18,574 nucleotides of DNA from positions 1-18,574 of the forward strand of contig CAYNGJ010000034.1 of the NCBI GenBank assembly GCA_964396895.1. Direction: 5' to 3'. The stretch is from UBA2334 sp964396895. GTDB taxonomy: Bacteria; Pseudomonadota; Gammaproteobacteria; Burkholderiales; Burkholderiaceae_C. Made by a program: the position numbers and the translations under genes. Shown piece after piece: positions 1 to 6,642 of the stretch; the stretch's first letter is position 1, and each line of letters starts with the position of its first letter. The notes under the pieces were generated by a model that was not told the origin of the DNA, did no database searches, and worked only from the letters and a program-made list of their open reading frames with translations.

Positions 1-2
1 CC

Positions 3-338
3 ACCCGTCAGCCCAGACCTGGGATGATGGTTCATTCCGATAGGGGCAGTCAATACGCCAGCGCGGCTCACACGGATGTGTTGGCCCGCCATGGCCTGAT
101 TCCCAGCATGAGCCGCAAGGGCAACTGTTGGGACAACGCCGTGACCGAGCGCTTCTTTCTGAATCTCAAAATGGAGCGGGTCTGGCAGCGCCAATACGCC
201 AATCAGGGTGAAGCCACCCATGATGTAGCCGACTACATCGTCAACTTTTACAACCCCGTGCGCTTGCATTCCACCTTGGGTTACCTCTCTCCCAACGTTT
301 TTGAACAGCGCTGCGCTCACCCCCACCTCAGTCAATAA
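3..338 (+). CDS. IS3-family transposase OrfB, C-terminal part (5' cut by window edge)
   Basis: The retroviral-integrase-type (rve) catalytic core of an IS3-family transposase, which cuts and joins DNA ends. The visible part starts within the core: HSDRGSQY carries the second catalytic Asp, and the Glu of NAVTERFF follows with 35 residues between them, the D35E spacing of this superfamily. The C-terminal VNFYNPVRLHSTLGYLSP signature is intact and the protein stops normally. The reading frame is open to the window edge, so the N-terminal half lies outside; the ATG at 24 is internal and not a start. I cannot tell whether the full element is active. It faces the truncated orfB at 366-599. Confidence 0.85.
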   Translation, partial: TRQPRPGMMVHSDRGSQYASAAHTDVLARHGLIPSMSRKGNCWDNAVTERFFLNLKMERVWQRQYANQGEATHDVADYIVNFYNPVRLHSTLGYLSPNVFEQRCAHPHLSQ

Positions 339-356
339 CCCAACACCCTATCTTTT

Positions 357-381
357 TGTCCGAAATCACTTGACCACGACA
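357..381 (+). repeat. Right terminal inverted repeat of the plus-strand IS3 element
   Basis: Begins TGTCCGAAATCACTTGACC just after the transposase stop. Read from inside to outside it resembles the end at 949-973, which begins TGTCCACGAAACCGGGTC, allowing a 2-nt gap. The two partial elements are therefore related but not identical. The outermost base is uncertain. Confidence 0.55.
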
Positions 382-599
382 ATGCACACGCCTTGTTCCA
401 TGAGCTCGACGCGCACCCGCGGCATGCCGTAGGACTCTTGGGATTCCTTGTGAATCTGACGGATTCGTTCGGTCATCACCGCGTTGCCGATGCCTCGCTT
501 CGAGGGCGTTCGCTCGCGCCAAGCGTAGAACCCGCTGACAGAAACACCCAGGGTACGGCACATGGTGCGCACAGGAAGGTCGGCCTGGTTCGCCATCAC
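366..599 (-). pseudogene. IS3-family transposase OrfB, N-terminal fragment
   Basis: N-terminal helix-turn-helix part of an IS3-type OrfB (MCRTLGVSVSGFYAWRER, then MTERIRQIHKESQESYGMPRV). It starts at a GTG (599) whose GTGA overlaps the orfA stop, or at the adjacent ATG (596). Coupled translation, or the frameshifting usual in IS3 elements, is therefore possible, although I see no A-rich slippery heptamer here. After GVCIV the frame reads into the terminal repeat of the neighbouring IS and stops (VVK*), so the whole DDE catalytic domain is missing. This copy cannot encode a working transposase. Confidence 0.85.
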
Positions 600-919
600 G
601 AGTCCGAAGACTTCGTCGAAGTCGCATCGCTGCGACCGGCAAACCAGGCCGTAGCCTTTGCCAATATGTCGCGCTCCATCTGGACTTGGCGCAACTGCCG
701 GCGCAAACGCACCAACTCTTCCCGCTCGGCCGTGGTCAGGCCTTCTTTGCCGGGCAACGGTTTGCCGTTGTCAATGGCTGCTTGGCCAACCCAGTTGGTG
801 ATGGACTGGGCGGTCACACCAAACTCGCGAGAGAGTTCTGCGGGGGTTCGTCCTGCACGAACGAGCTCGACTATCTGCTGACGGAATTCCACCGGGTACG
901 GCGGTCTGACTTTGGACAT
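596..919 (-). CDS. IS3-family OrfA (helix-turn-helix, leucine-zipper protein)
   Basis: A 107-residue OrfA of the IS3 family, the DNA-binding partner that in the OrfAB fusion directs the transposase to the element ends. Residues about 5-45 form the Tnp_1/IS911-type helix-turn-helix (YPVEFRQQIVELVRAG, PAELSREFGVTAQSITNWV). Residues about 62-95 are a heptad-like coiled coil (EELVRLRRQLRQVQMERDILAKA). The ATG at 919 is chosen over an upstream in-frame codon because AAGGAG lies just before it and the protein then begins MSKVRPPYP, as family members do. With orfB destroyed, the product may still bind IS ends and could act as a repressor of related copies. Confidence 0.88.
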   Translation of the reverse strand: MSKVRPPYPVEFRQQIVELVRAGRTPAELSREFGVTAQSITNWVGQAAIDNGKPLPGKEGLTTAEREELVRLRRQLRQVQMERDILAKATAWFAGRSDATSTKSSDS

Positions 920-948
920 CTTCGACTCCTTGAACACAAAGCATGATG

Positions 949-973
949 TGTCCACGAAACCGGGTCAACTCCA
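949..973 (-). repeat. Left terminal inverted repeat of the minus-strand IS3 element
   Basis: On the plus strand it begins TGTCCACGAAACCGGGTC and runs to about 973. It lies 30 bp before the orfA start, the usual position of an IS3 left end, and resembles the end at 357-381. The orfA promoter probably overlaps it. Confidence 0.55.
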
Positions 974-1059
974 GTATTGCAAAAAGTCACTGCGGTGGAT
1001 GAAGCCAGGTTTGCTCTGGCAGCTTGACCAGCGCTTCATGCCCGAGCGGGATAGCCCCC

Positions 1060-1596
1060 TCACCGCCTAACCAAATACGCCGCCACCAGCAAAAACGCCT
1101 GCACTGGCTGCGAGGCTTGCGGCAAGCTCAGACCGTATTCAAAACGCAAGGTGAACGCACCCGGTTCACGCACATGCCCCACCTCAACGCCCGATGCATT
1201 GACGATGGGAAAGCGCTTCACCCAGAAAGTCGTGGTCGGCAGGACTTCCAACTGCAGGGGCAAGCTCAGGCGCAGTGCGGGGCGCCGTATGCCGGGCTCA
1301 TGCACCACGTCTGCGCTGCACAGCAGGTGGCCATCGGGTGTTTCAAGCGTGTAGCGCACATCGTTGCTGAAGCCCCGGCGGGTGTATTCAAGCCGGAACA
1401 GCAAGCGCTCTGTGCCCAGTTGAATGTGGCAGTCCCCAGCGGTTGAGCCCGGTGGGTGCACCCGCAGGCGGGCATTTTTGGCTTGTGCAAAGTTGGCAAA
1501 CCCCATGGTGCCCACCTTGGTGCCTGCTGCGTCGGCAAACTCGAACGCAAAGCCGTTCCACGCCGACCTTTGGCGCAGGTACAGGTCCGGGCTCAT
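1060..1596 (-). CDS. Conserved-looking protein of unknown function
   Basis: A 178-residue protein that I do not recognise with confidence. It has no signal peptide. Most of it reads as alternating polar and hydrophobic stretches typical of beta-strands (TKVGTMGFANFAQAKNARLRV, FRLEYTRRGFSNDVRYTLET, FTLRFEYGLSL). It ends in a hydrophobic helix (VQAFLLVAAYLV) and a short basic tail (RR). A beta-rich domain closing on a C-terminal hydrophobic helix recalls the Tubby/LURP1-like fold; that is a guess from pattern only. No convincing Shine-Dalgarno sequence precedes the ATG. It lies downstream of the AHSA1 gene on the same strand with a 61-bp gap containing a long C-run, so the two may be co-transcribed. 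Its end is close to the IS remnant, which has not broken it. Confidence 0.6.
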   Translation of the reverse strand: MSPDLYLRQRSAWNGFAFEFADAAGTKVGTMGFANFAQAKNARLRVHPPGSTAGDCHIQLGTERLLFRLEYTRRGFSNDVRYTLETPDGHLLCSADVVHEPGIRRPALRLSLPLQLEVLPTTTFWVKRFPIVNASGVEVGHVREPGAFTLRFEYGLSLPQASQPVQAFLLVAAYLVRR

Positions 1597-1657
1597 GGCT
1601 GGGTCATGCCGGGTTTGGGGGGGCGGGGGTTGCGTGCCAGTGGCTCACGTTGGCGGG

Positions 1658-2149
1658 TCAAGCCAGTGTTTGTGCCAGCGTCTGTGCCAGCGTGTCCAGC
1701 TGGTTTGCGGCGGCATTCCAGCCAGCCTCCCAGCCCATTTGCAGGTGTTTGGCCTTGGCTTGGGCATTGGCGTGGCGGGCGCTCCAGGTCATGCGGGTGT
1801 GGCCGTTGGGCGCGTCGGCCAGCTGCACCACGCCGGTCATGAAGGGTTCTGCGGCGGGCATAAAGCCTTCGGTGTAGGCATCGGTGAACACCAGCCGCTC
1901 CATGGGCTCAATGGCCAGCCACATGCCCTTGCCCTCAAAACGCTCGCCGTTGGGCCCCGCCATGACGGTGTTCATGCGGCCACCCACCCGCAGGTCGAAG
2001 TCGGCCTCGGGCACTGTCCAGGGTTTGGGGCAGTACCACTGTTTCAGCAGCTCGGTGTCCGTCCAACACCGCCACACCACCGCGCGGGGGGCCGAGAGGG
2101 TGCGCTCCAGCGTGAGTGTGTGTTCGCCTTCGGCGGGTGGCAGTGGCAT
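1658..2149 (-). CDS. AHSA1/SRPBCC-domain protein
   Basis: A 163-residue START-like (SRPBCC, activator-of-Hsp90-ATPase-1 type) protein. These small helix-grip proteins bind hydrophobic ligands in a cavity and their substrates are rarely known. Characteristic features are the opening strand with LERTLSAPRAVVWRCWTDTE, the KQWYCPKPW segment, the FDLRVGGRMNTVM strand pair, and the C-terminal helix HLQMGWEAGWNAAANQLDTL. The ATG at 2149 is chosen because AAGGAG lies 6 nt upstream; the longer frame to 2263 is low-complexity Pro/Thr sequence without family character. The C-terminal AQTLAQTLA is encoded by a short tandem repeat (12-bp unit) near 1668-1695. It is probably a cytosolic housekeeping or accessory protein. 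Confidence 0.85.
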   Translation of the reverse strand: MPLPPAEGEHTLTLERTLSAPRAVVWRCWTDTELLKQWYCPKPWTVPEADFDLRVGGRMNTVMAGPNGERFEGKGMWLAIEPMERLVFTDAYTEGFMPAAEPFMTGVVQLADAPNGHTRMTWSARHANAQAKAKHLQMGWEAGWNAAANQLDTLAQTLAQTLA

Positions 2150-2289
2150 GGTGGCTCCTTGGGTAGTGGGGGCGGGATGGGTGCGCGGTGGCTGTGGCGT
2201 GACTGTCGGGTGAGTGTGGCCATTCCGCCGGGTGGCGGCAAGTGGTGGGCACGTAGTGAGCATGTCGGTATCTGGGGTGATGCATTAAA

Positions 2290-2308
2290 CTGGTCATCCA
2301 TCTGGTCA
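2290..2308 (+). promoter_or_regulatory. Direct repeat before the toxin-antitoxin operon, possible operator
   Basis: CTGGTCA occurs at 2290-2296 and again at 2302-2308, a 12-bp spacing that puts both copies near one helix face. They lie 27-45 bp before the antitoxin start and before a good ribosome site (GAAGGAG, 2321-2327). Phd-type antitoxins autoregulate by binding repeats at this position, so these are reasonable operator half-sites. Only the repeat itself is seen. Confidence 0.35.
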
Positions 2309-2334
2309 GATAACGGTGGCGAAGGAGTTTCAGC

Positions 2335-2592
2335 ATGCACACTTGGCCTGTTCAAGACGCCAAAGCGCGGTTCAGTGAGTTTTTGGATGCCTGTTTGGCC
2401 GACGGGCCGCAGATGGTGACCCGTCGGGGCACCGAGGCGGCGGTGCTGGTGCCCGTAGAGGTGTGGCGGCGCATGCAAACGGGTGCGCGGCCCACGCTCA
2501 AAGCCTTGCTGCTGTCCAACGAGGGCCGGGCCGAGCTGGCTATTCCACCGCGAGGCACTGCCACGCGTCGGCCGATTGAGCCCATGGTTTGA
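2335..2592 (+). CDS. Phd/YefM-type antitoxin
   Basis: An 85-residue antitoxin that binds and inactivates the PIN toxin encoded directly downstream and normally represses their shared promoter. The N-terminal Phd/YefM fold is visible: WPVQDAKARFSEFLDACLADGPQMVTRRGTEAAVLVPVEVWRRM (residues about 4-47), including the typical TRRG.EAAVLVP strand. The C-terminal half, rich in Arg and Pro (PRGTATRRPIEPMV), is the likely flexible toxin-wrapping tail. The start is supported by AAGGAG 8 nt upstream. Its stop codon lies 5 bp before the preferred toxin start, so the two are translationally close. A CTGGTCA direct repeat lies upstream. Confidence 0.88.
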   Translation: MHTWPVQDAKARFSEFLDACLADGPQMVTRRGTEAAVLVPVEVWRRMQTGARPTLKALLLSNEGRAELAIPPRGTATRRPIEPMV

Positions 2593-2597
2593 CGCAC

Positions 2598-3041
2598 ATG
2601 TATTTGCTCGACACGAATGTGGTGTCTGAACTGCGCAGACCTCGCCCACACGGTGCGGTGCTGGCATGGCTGTCTTCCGTAGATGATGCCCAGCTGTTTG
2701 TGTCTGCTGTGACGCTGGGTGAAATTCAAGCTGGCATTGAGGTGACGCGTGAGCAAGACCCTGGCAAAGCGGCTGAGTTGGAGGCTTGGCTGGAACTGGT
2801 GGCCGGTTCTTACAACGTGCTGCCCATGGATGCCGCCGTGTTTCGGGCATGGGCGCGGCTGATGCACCGCCAATCCAACACCTTGTACGAAGACGCCACG
2901 ATTGCCGCCACCGCCAAAGTGCACCGCTTGACGGTGGTTACGCGCAATGTGGCGGACTTTCACGCACTGGGGTTTGAGGTGTTCAACCCGTTCTCTGCCC
3001 CTTTTCCTGCCCCGTTTCCCGCTCCGCTCATAGCCGAGTGA
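2598..3041 (+). CDS. PIN-domain ribonuclease toxin (FitB/VapC-like)
   Basis: A 147-residue PIN-domain protein, an Mg-dependent RNase acting as the toxin of the module. The acidic site is complete: D5 (MYLLDTNVVSELRR), E42 (TLGEIQAG), D99 (LYEDATIAATA) and D120 (RNVADF). The FitB-like ending (VADFHALGFEVFNPF) is also present. The ATG at 2598 gives the family-typical N-terminus; a TTG at 2589 overlapping the antitoxin stop would add three residues and would couple translation, and cannot be excluded. The C-terminus carries an unusual Pro-Phe-Ala repeat (PFSAPFPAPFPAPL) beyond the PIN fold, encoded by a short degenerate tandem repeat. The target RNA cannot be deduced. Confidence 0.9.
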   Translation: MYLLDTNVVSELRRPRPHGAVLAWLSSVDDAQLFVSAVTLGEIQAGIEVTREQDPGKAAELEAWLELVAGSYNVLPMDAAVFRAWARLMHRQSNTLYEDATIAATAKVHRLTVVTRNVADFHALGFEVFNPFSAPFPAPFPAPLIAE

Positions 3042-3095
3042 TGGCTTGCGCCCTGCGCTGCCCAGCACCCCCCCCACTCACCCACCCGCTGTGCC

Positions 3096-3860
3096 ATGAG
3101 TCCGCCGCGATCTAACCCCCTCACTTCTGCCAAGCCCCTTGCCGGTACCGGTGGGCAGGGGTGGGTGTGGCTGTTGCTGGTCATGGTGCTGGCTTGCGCA
3201 GTGGCCTGCTTGTGGGTGTGGGCGCCGTCATTGGAGGAGGGGCATTTGCAGCAATTGCAGCAGTGGCAGGCCGAGCTGGCGCGGCTGCACGCCAGCCAGC
3301 CGCTGAGGCTGGCTGCTGCCTATGTGGCGGTGTTCACCGGGCTGACGGCGATGTGCCTGCCGGGCTGCGGTGTGCTGCTGTTGCTGGGCGGTGCCACGTT
3401 CGGGCTGGTGTGGGGCAGCGTGCTATCGGTGTTGGCGTCCACAGCGGGGGCCACGCTCACCATGCTCGCAGCCCGCCATGCCTTGCGGCCCTGGGTGGCC
3501 AGCCGCTTTGGGCCGCAGCTGGAGCGTTTCAATGCGGCCATGTCGCAAGGCGGTGGGCGCAGTGGGGCGCAGTACTTGTTGTCGTTGCGGCTGCTGCCGG
3601 TCATTCCGTTTGTGCCGGTCAACCTGATGGCGGGTTTGACGGGGTTGCAGGCGCGCACCTTTTTTGCCGTCAGCCTGGTGGGCATGCTGCCGGGCACGGC
3701 GGTGTACGTGCACGCAGGGCAGGCGCTGGGGCAAGTGGACCGATGGGAAGATTTGTGGTCACCCACCGCCGTGGGTGCCGTGGCCCTGCTGGGTCTGCTG
3801 AGTGTGCTGCCCATGGCGTGGCGCTGGTTGGCGGCCTGGCGGGCCCGCCAGAGAAGCTGA
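3096..3860 (+). CDS. TVP38/TMEM64 (DedA-superfamily, VTT-domain) membrane protein
   Basis: A 254-residue inner-membrane protein of the TVP38/TMEM64 group, relatives of DedA proteins implicated in lipid scrambling or membrane homeostasis. After a cytosolic tail there is a first helix at about 24-45. The VTT core follows: AMCLPGCGVLLLLGGATFGLVWG, then ASTAGATLTMLAARHALRPW, and the re-entrant signature LRLLPVIPFVPVNLMAGLTGL. Further helices follow at about 188-208 and 224-246. Family hallmarks present are the Gly-rich GGATFG..WG motif and the R..P..PF...N..AG motif. There is no clear Shine-Dalgarno sequence before the ATG. It starts 54 bp after the toxin gene, so it may be read through from that operon, but no functional link is evident. 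Confidence 0.85.
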   Translation: MSPPRSNPLTSAKPLAGTGGQGWVWLLLVMVLACAVACLWVWAPSLEEGHLQQLQQWQAELARLHASQPLRLAAAYVAVFTGLTAMCLPGCGVLLLLGGATFGLVWGSVLSVLASTAGATLTMLAARHALRPWVASRFGPQLERFNAAMSQGGGRSGAQYLLSLRLLPVIPFVPVNLMAGLTGLQARTFFAVSLVGMLPGTAVYVHAGQALGQVDRWEDLWSPTAVGAVALLGLLSVLPMAWRWLAAWRARQRS

Positions 3861-4076
3861 GCCAATACCCGGGCGTCCGTTCCCCACTTGATACGTGGTG
3901 ATTCCCCGCGCTGGCCTGCGCGGCTGGCGCGGCGTGCGCTGCTCCCCGAAGTTCATGGGTTTTGGGCGGCGCCGAGGGTGTCAGCGCGAAATCAACCGAT
4001 GGTGCCTTTTTTGGCACGGCCTCGGGCATGTGGGGCCAGCCAGTGACTGGGTGCGCGGTCTGTTGCCAAATAAATA
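3861..4076 (+). other. Intergenic region between TVP38 gene and chrB palindrome
   Basis: No gene supported. It contains a GC-rich hairpin, CCGCGC-tggcct-GCGCGG (3906-3923), without a T-run, so it is not a convincing intrinsic terminator. GC content falls sharply towards 4060, leading into the AT-rich chrB promoter region. A weak TTGCCA (4063-4068) could act as a -35 box, but no good -10 accompanies it. Confidence 0.4.
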
Positions 4077-4092
4077 TGTAGTAATTACTACA
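4077..4092 (+). promoter_or_regulatory. Perfect 16-bp palindrome upstream of chrB, candidate ChrB operator
   Basis: TGTAGTAATTACTACA is an exact palindrome in an AT-rich island within GC-rich surroundings, 20 bp before the chosen chrB start. ChrB proteins are known in some bacteria as chromate-responsive regulators of their own operon, so this is the natural place for an autoregulatory site. The palindrome lies where the -10 region is expected, so occupation would block transcription. Binding is inferred; the symmetry is seen directly. Confidence 0.6.
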
Positions 4093-4111
4093 AATGAGTA
4101 GAATAATCTTC

Positions 4112-5053
4112 ATGTTTGAATGGCTACTGCTCATCACCACCCTGCCCACCGAAAACGCCACCTTGCGCCAGCGGGCGTGGCGTGCCCTCAAAGCATCGGG
4201 CGCTGCGGTGCTGCGCGATGGCGTGTACCTGATGCCGGGGCGTGACACCTGCCGCGCCACGCTCGATGCCGTGGCCGCCGAGGTGTGCGGTGGCGGCGGT
4301 ACAGCCTGGGTTTTGCCTGTGCAGCAACCCGTGGGCGAGCACTTCGCGGCCCTGTTTGACCGCAGCGCGAGCTACGCCGAGGTGTTGTCCGAGGTGGAAG
4401 CCGCCAAGCGTAGTCTGGGTGCGGACAATGCCCATGACGTGTTGCGCCAGGCCAGAAAGTGGCGCAAGGCCTTTGCACAGGTAGCTGATACCGACTTTTT
4501 CCCCGGTGAGGCCCAGCGGCAGGTGGAGCACGCCTTGCGTGCACTGGAGCTGGCCTGTGCCCGCACCCTGTCGCCCGACGAACCCCAGCCCCAAGAGGGC
4601 AGCCTGGCCCTGCTGAACGTGGCGGACTTTCGGGACCGCACCTGGGCCACCCGCCAGCGGCCCTGGGTGGACCGCTTGGCCTGTGCGTGGCTGGTCAGGC
4701 GCTTCATTGACCCCCAGGCCCACCTGCTGTGGCTGGCCAGCCCAGGCGACTGCCCGCCCGATGCGCTGGGCTTTGACTTTGACGGAGCCACCTTCAGCCA
4801 CACCGAAGGGTTGGTGACGTTTGAGGTGCTGACCACCCGCTTCGGCTTGACCCAACCTGCTTTGGCGCGCATGGGTTTGCTGGTGCATGGGCTGGATGCA
4901 GGTGGCGTGCAATCGCCCGAAGGCCCTGGCGTTGAGTGTGTATTGGCGGGCCTGCGCGAAAGCCTGCCCAACGACGACCAGCTGTTCAGCGCTGCCGCTG
5001 CGGTGTTTGACGGCCTGCTGGCCGGTTTTGAAAAAGGTGTGCCCACTCCATGA
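4112..5053 (+). CDS. chrB: Chromate resistance regulator/protein ChrB
   Basis: A 313-residue ChrB, the chromate-sensing regulator and auxiliary factor for ChrA. The N-terminal part (about 1-150; EWLLLITTLPTENATLRQRAWRALKASGAAVLRDGVYLMP) is the winged-helix-like DNA-binding half. From about residue 165 comes the ChrB C-terminal domain (FRDRTWATRQRPWVDRLACAWLVRRFIDPQAHLLWL, then FDFDGATFSHTEGLVTFEVL). The ATG at 4112 gives the family-typical start MFEWLLL; an ATG at 4094 would add six residues but lies against the palindrome at 4077-4092, where transcription probably starts. No strong Shine-Dalgarno sequence is seen for either. The last codons overlap chrA by ATGA. A role in the cytosol as sensor-repressor is known for relatives; here it is inferred from homology and position. 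Confidence 0.9.
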   Translation: MFEWLLLITTLPTENATLRQRAWRALKASGAAVLRDGVYLMPGRDTCRATLDAVAAEVCGGGGTAWVLPVQQPVGEHFAALFDRSASYAEVLSEVEAAKRSLGADNAHDVLRQARKWRKAFAQVADTDFFPGEAQRQVEHALRALELACARTLSPDEPQPQEGSLALLNVADFRDRTWATRQRPWVDRLACAWLVRRFIDPQAHLLWLASPGDCPPDALGFDFDGATFSHTEGLVTFEVLTTRFGLTQPALARMGLLVHGLDAGGVQSPEGPGVECVLAGLRESLPNDDQLFSAAAAVFDGLLAGFEKGVPTP

Positions 5054-6480
5054 CGCTCACGCACAAGTCCGCATCCACGGCACCCCCAAGCCCAGCGTCC
5101 TCGGTGGCGCCTCCCACGGTCAGCTTTTGGCAGGCGTTGGTCTTTTGGCTCAAGCTGGGTTTTATCAGTTTTGGTGGGCCTGCGGGGCAAATTGCCCTGA
5201 TGCACCAAGAGCTGGTGGACAAGCGGCGCTGGATTTCGGAGCGGCGCTTTTTGCATGCGCTGAACTACTGCATGCTGCTGCCCGGCCCCGAGGCGCAGCA
5301 ACTGGCCACCTACATCGGCTGGCTCATGCACCGCACCTGGGGCGGGGTGGTGGCGGGGGTTTTGTTTGTGCTGCCTTCGCTGCTGATTTTGGTGGGGCTG
5401 TCGTGGGTGTACATCGCGTTTGGCGATCTGCCGCTGGTGGCGGGCTTGTTCTACGGCATCAAGCCCGCCGTCACGGCCATCGTGTTGCAGGCGGCGCATC
5501 GCATCGGTGGCCGGACGCTGACCAACCCCTGGCTGTGGGGCATTGCGGGCGCCTCGTTTGTGGCCATTTTTGCGGTGAATGTGCCGTTTCCGGCCATTGT
5601 GTTGGCGGCTGCGGTGGTGGGCTGGGTGGGCGGGCGTGTGGCCCCCGCCATGTTCAAGGCCAGGGGGGGGCATGGGGCATCGGGCAAGGCGAATGAGGCA
5701 AGCAAGGGTGGGCAAGGGGGCAATGGTGGCCAAACCGCCCCACCCGTGCCCAATCCCGCCGTGATTGACGACGACACCCCCACGCCAGAGCACGCCCGGT
5801 TTCGCTGGGCGCGACTGCTGCGGGTGGTGACCGTGGGGGCCCTGCTGTGGGCGGTGCCCATGGGGCTGCTGGCGCTGGTGTGGGGCTGGGAGCACACGCT
5901 CACGCAAATGGGCTGGTTTTTCACCAAGGCGGCCTTGCTGACGTTTGGCGGTGCCTACGCGGTGCTGCCCTACGTGTTTCAGGGGGCGGTGGATGGCTAC
6001 GGCTGGCTCAGTGCCCCGCAAATGATGGACGGTCTGGCCCTGGGCGAGACCACGCCCGGCCCGCTGATCATGGTGGTGGCGTATGTGGGCTTTGTGGGTG
6101 GCTACCTGAAGGCCGTTTTTGGCCCAGACGCACTCTTTCTGGCGGGCGCGGTGGCGGCCACGCTGGTGACGTGGTTCACGTTTTTGCCCTCGTTCCTGTT
6201 CATTCTGGCGGGTGGCCCGCTGGTGGAAAGCACCCACGGCCAGCTGAGCTTCACCGCGCCGCTGACCGCCATCACCGCTGCCGTGGTGGGGGTGATTCTG
6301 AATTTGGCGATGTTTTTTGGCTACCACGTGCTGTGGCCGCAAGGGCTTGGTGGTGGGGTGGATGCGGTGTCCGCAGCCATCACATTGGGCGCGGCGGTGG
6401 CCCTGTTTCGCTTCAAGCGCAACGTGGTGCATGTCATCGCCGCTTGTGCGGTGGTGGGCTTGCTGGTGCGGTTGGTGTAG
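5050..6480 (+). CDS. chrA: Chromate efflux transporter ChrA (two-domain CHR family)
   Basis: A 476-residue inner-membrane CHR-family transporter that exports chromate. Both homologous halves are present. The first has WLKLGFISFGGPAGQIALMH (about 33-52) and LLPGPEAQQLATYIGWLMH (about 76-94). The second has FFTKAALLTFGGAYAVLPYV (about 293-312) and GETTPGPLIMVVAYVGFVGGY (about 334-354). Between them lies a polar Gly- and Pro-rich linker (about 205-245; KARGGHGASGKANEASKGGQ) of low complexity, longer than needed to join the halves. The start overlaps the chrB stop as ATGA, so translation is coupled. The length is slightly above the usual ~400 residues because of this linker and the Ser/Pro-rich N-terminus. 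Confidence 0.93.
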   Translation: MTLTHKSASTAPPSPASSVAPPTVSFWQALVFWLKLGFISFGGPAGQIALMHQELVDKRRWISERRFLHALNYCMLLPGPEAQQLATYIGWLMHRTWGGVVAGVLFVLPSLLILVGLSWVYIAFGDLPLVAGLFYGIKPAVTAIVLQAAHRIGGRTLTNPWLWGIAGASFVAIFAVNVPFPAIVLAAAVVGWVGGRVAPAMFKARGGHGASGKANEASKGGQGGNGGQTAPPVPNPAVIDDDTPTPEHARFRWARLLRVVTVGALLWAVPMGLLALVWGWEHTLTQMGWFFTKAALLTFGGAYAVLPYVFQGAVDGYGWLSAPQMMDGLALGETTPGPLIMVVAYVGFVGGYLKAVFGPDALFLAGAVAATLVTWFTFLPSFLFILAGGPLVESTHGQLSFTAPLTAITAAVVGVILNLAMFFGYHVLWPQGLGGGVDAVSAAITLGAAVALFRFKRNVVHVIAACAVVGLLVRLV

Positions 6481-6642
6481 TGGTTCCAAGTGGCGCGGGT
6501 GTCTCGCCTACCGCCACGCCAAGTCAGGTCAAGCGCACACGTTTTGTGCGCTTTCATCCGGTCTGTGTGGGCTGGCCCAATCCTCGGCCTGGTGCCAAGT
6601 TTGCTGTTTTACAACCCGTAATATTCCTTTTAGGAGCTCACC

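Larger units (their letters stand above)
1..381 (+). mobile_element. IS3-family element, right-hand part (left part outside window)
   Basis: The 3' part of an IS3-type element: the C-terminal half of its DDE transposase followed by a right terminal repeat starting TGTCCGAAATCACTTGACC near 357. The outer boundary is placed at about 377-381, where the sequence turns into a truncated orfB of another IS lying in the opposite orientation. The rest of this element lies before position 1. The boundary is inferred from similarity to the terminal repeat at 949-973 and is accurate to a few bases only; no target duplication can be seen because one side is missing. Confidence 0.7.
366..973 (-). mobile_element. 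IS3-family element, left-hand part, truncated within orfB
   Basis: Contains a terminal repeat (949-973), complete orfA and the first quarter or so of orfB, reading right to left. OrfB ends abruptly where the right end of the opposite-facing IS3 element begins. The arrangement fits insertion of one IS3 element into another, or an IS-mediated inversion joining two related copies. The missing C-terminal part of this orfB may lie on the far side of the other element, outside the window. Confidence 0.75.

Noticed and set aside
987..1080. Short minus-strand frame EGAIPLGHEALVKLPEQTW, possible gene remnant beside the IS
   Set aside because: It overlaps the end of the neighbouring gene in another frame and is too short to tell from chance; no family recognised.
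4012..4030. Sigma-54-like TTGGCACGGCCTCGGGCA upstream of chrB
   Set aside because: The GG and GC elements are not at the required spacing and the -12 part lacks TTGC.
3895..4101. 68-codon plus-strand frame before chrB
   Set aside because: No ribosome site, no domain, and it ends across the chrB palindrome; treated as intergenic.
4372..6489. Minus-strand open frame of about 700 codons opposite chrB-chrA
   Set aside because: The translation is His-, Gln- and Arg-rich low-complexity sequence, a shadow of the GC-rich coding strand; chrB and chrA on the other strand are clear.
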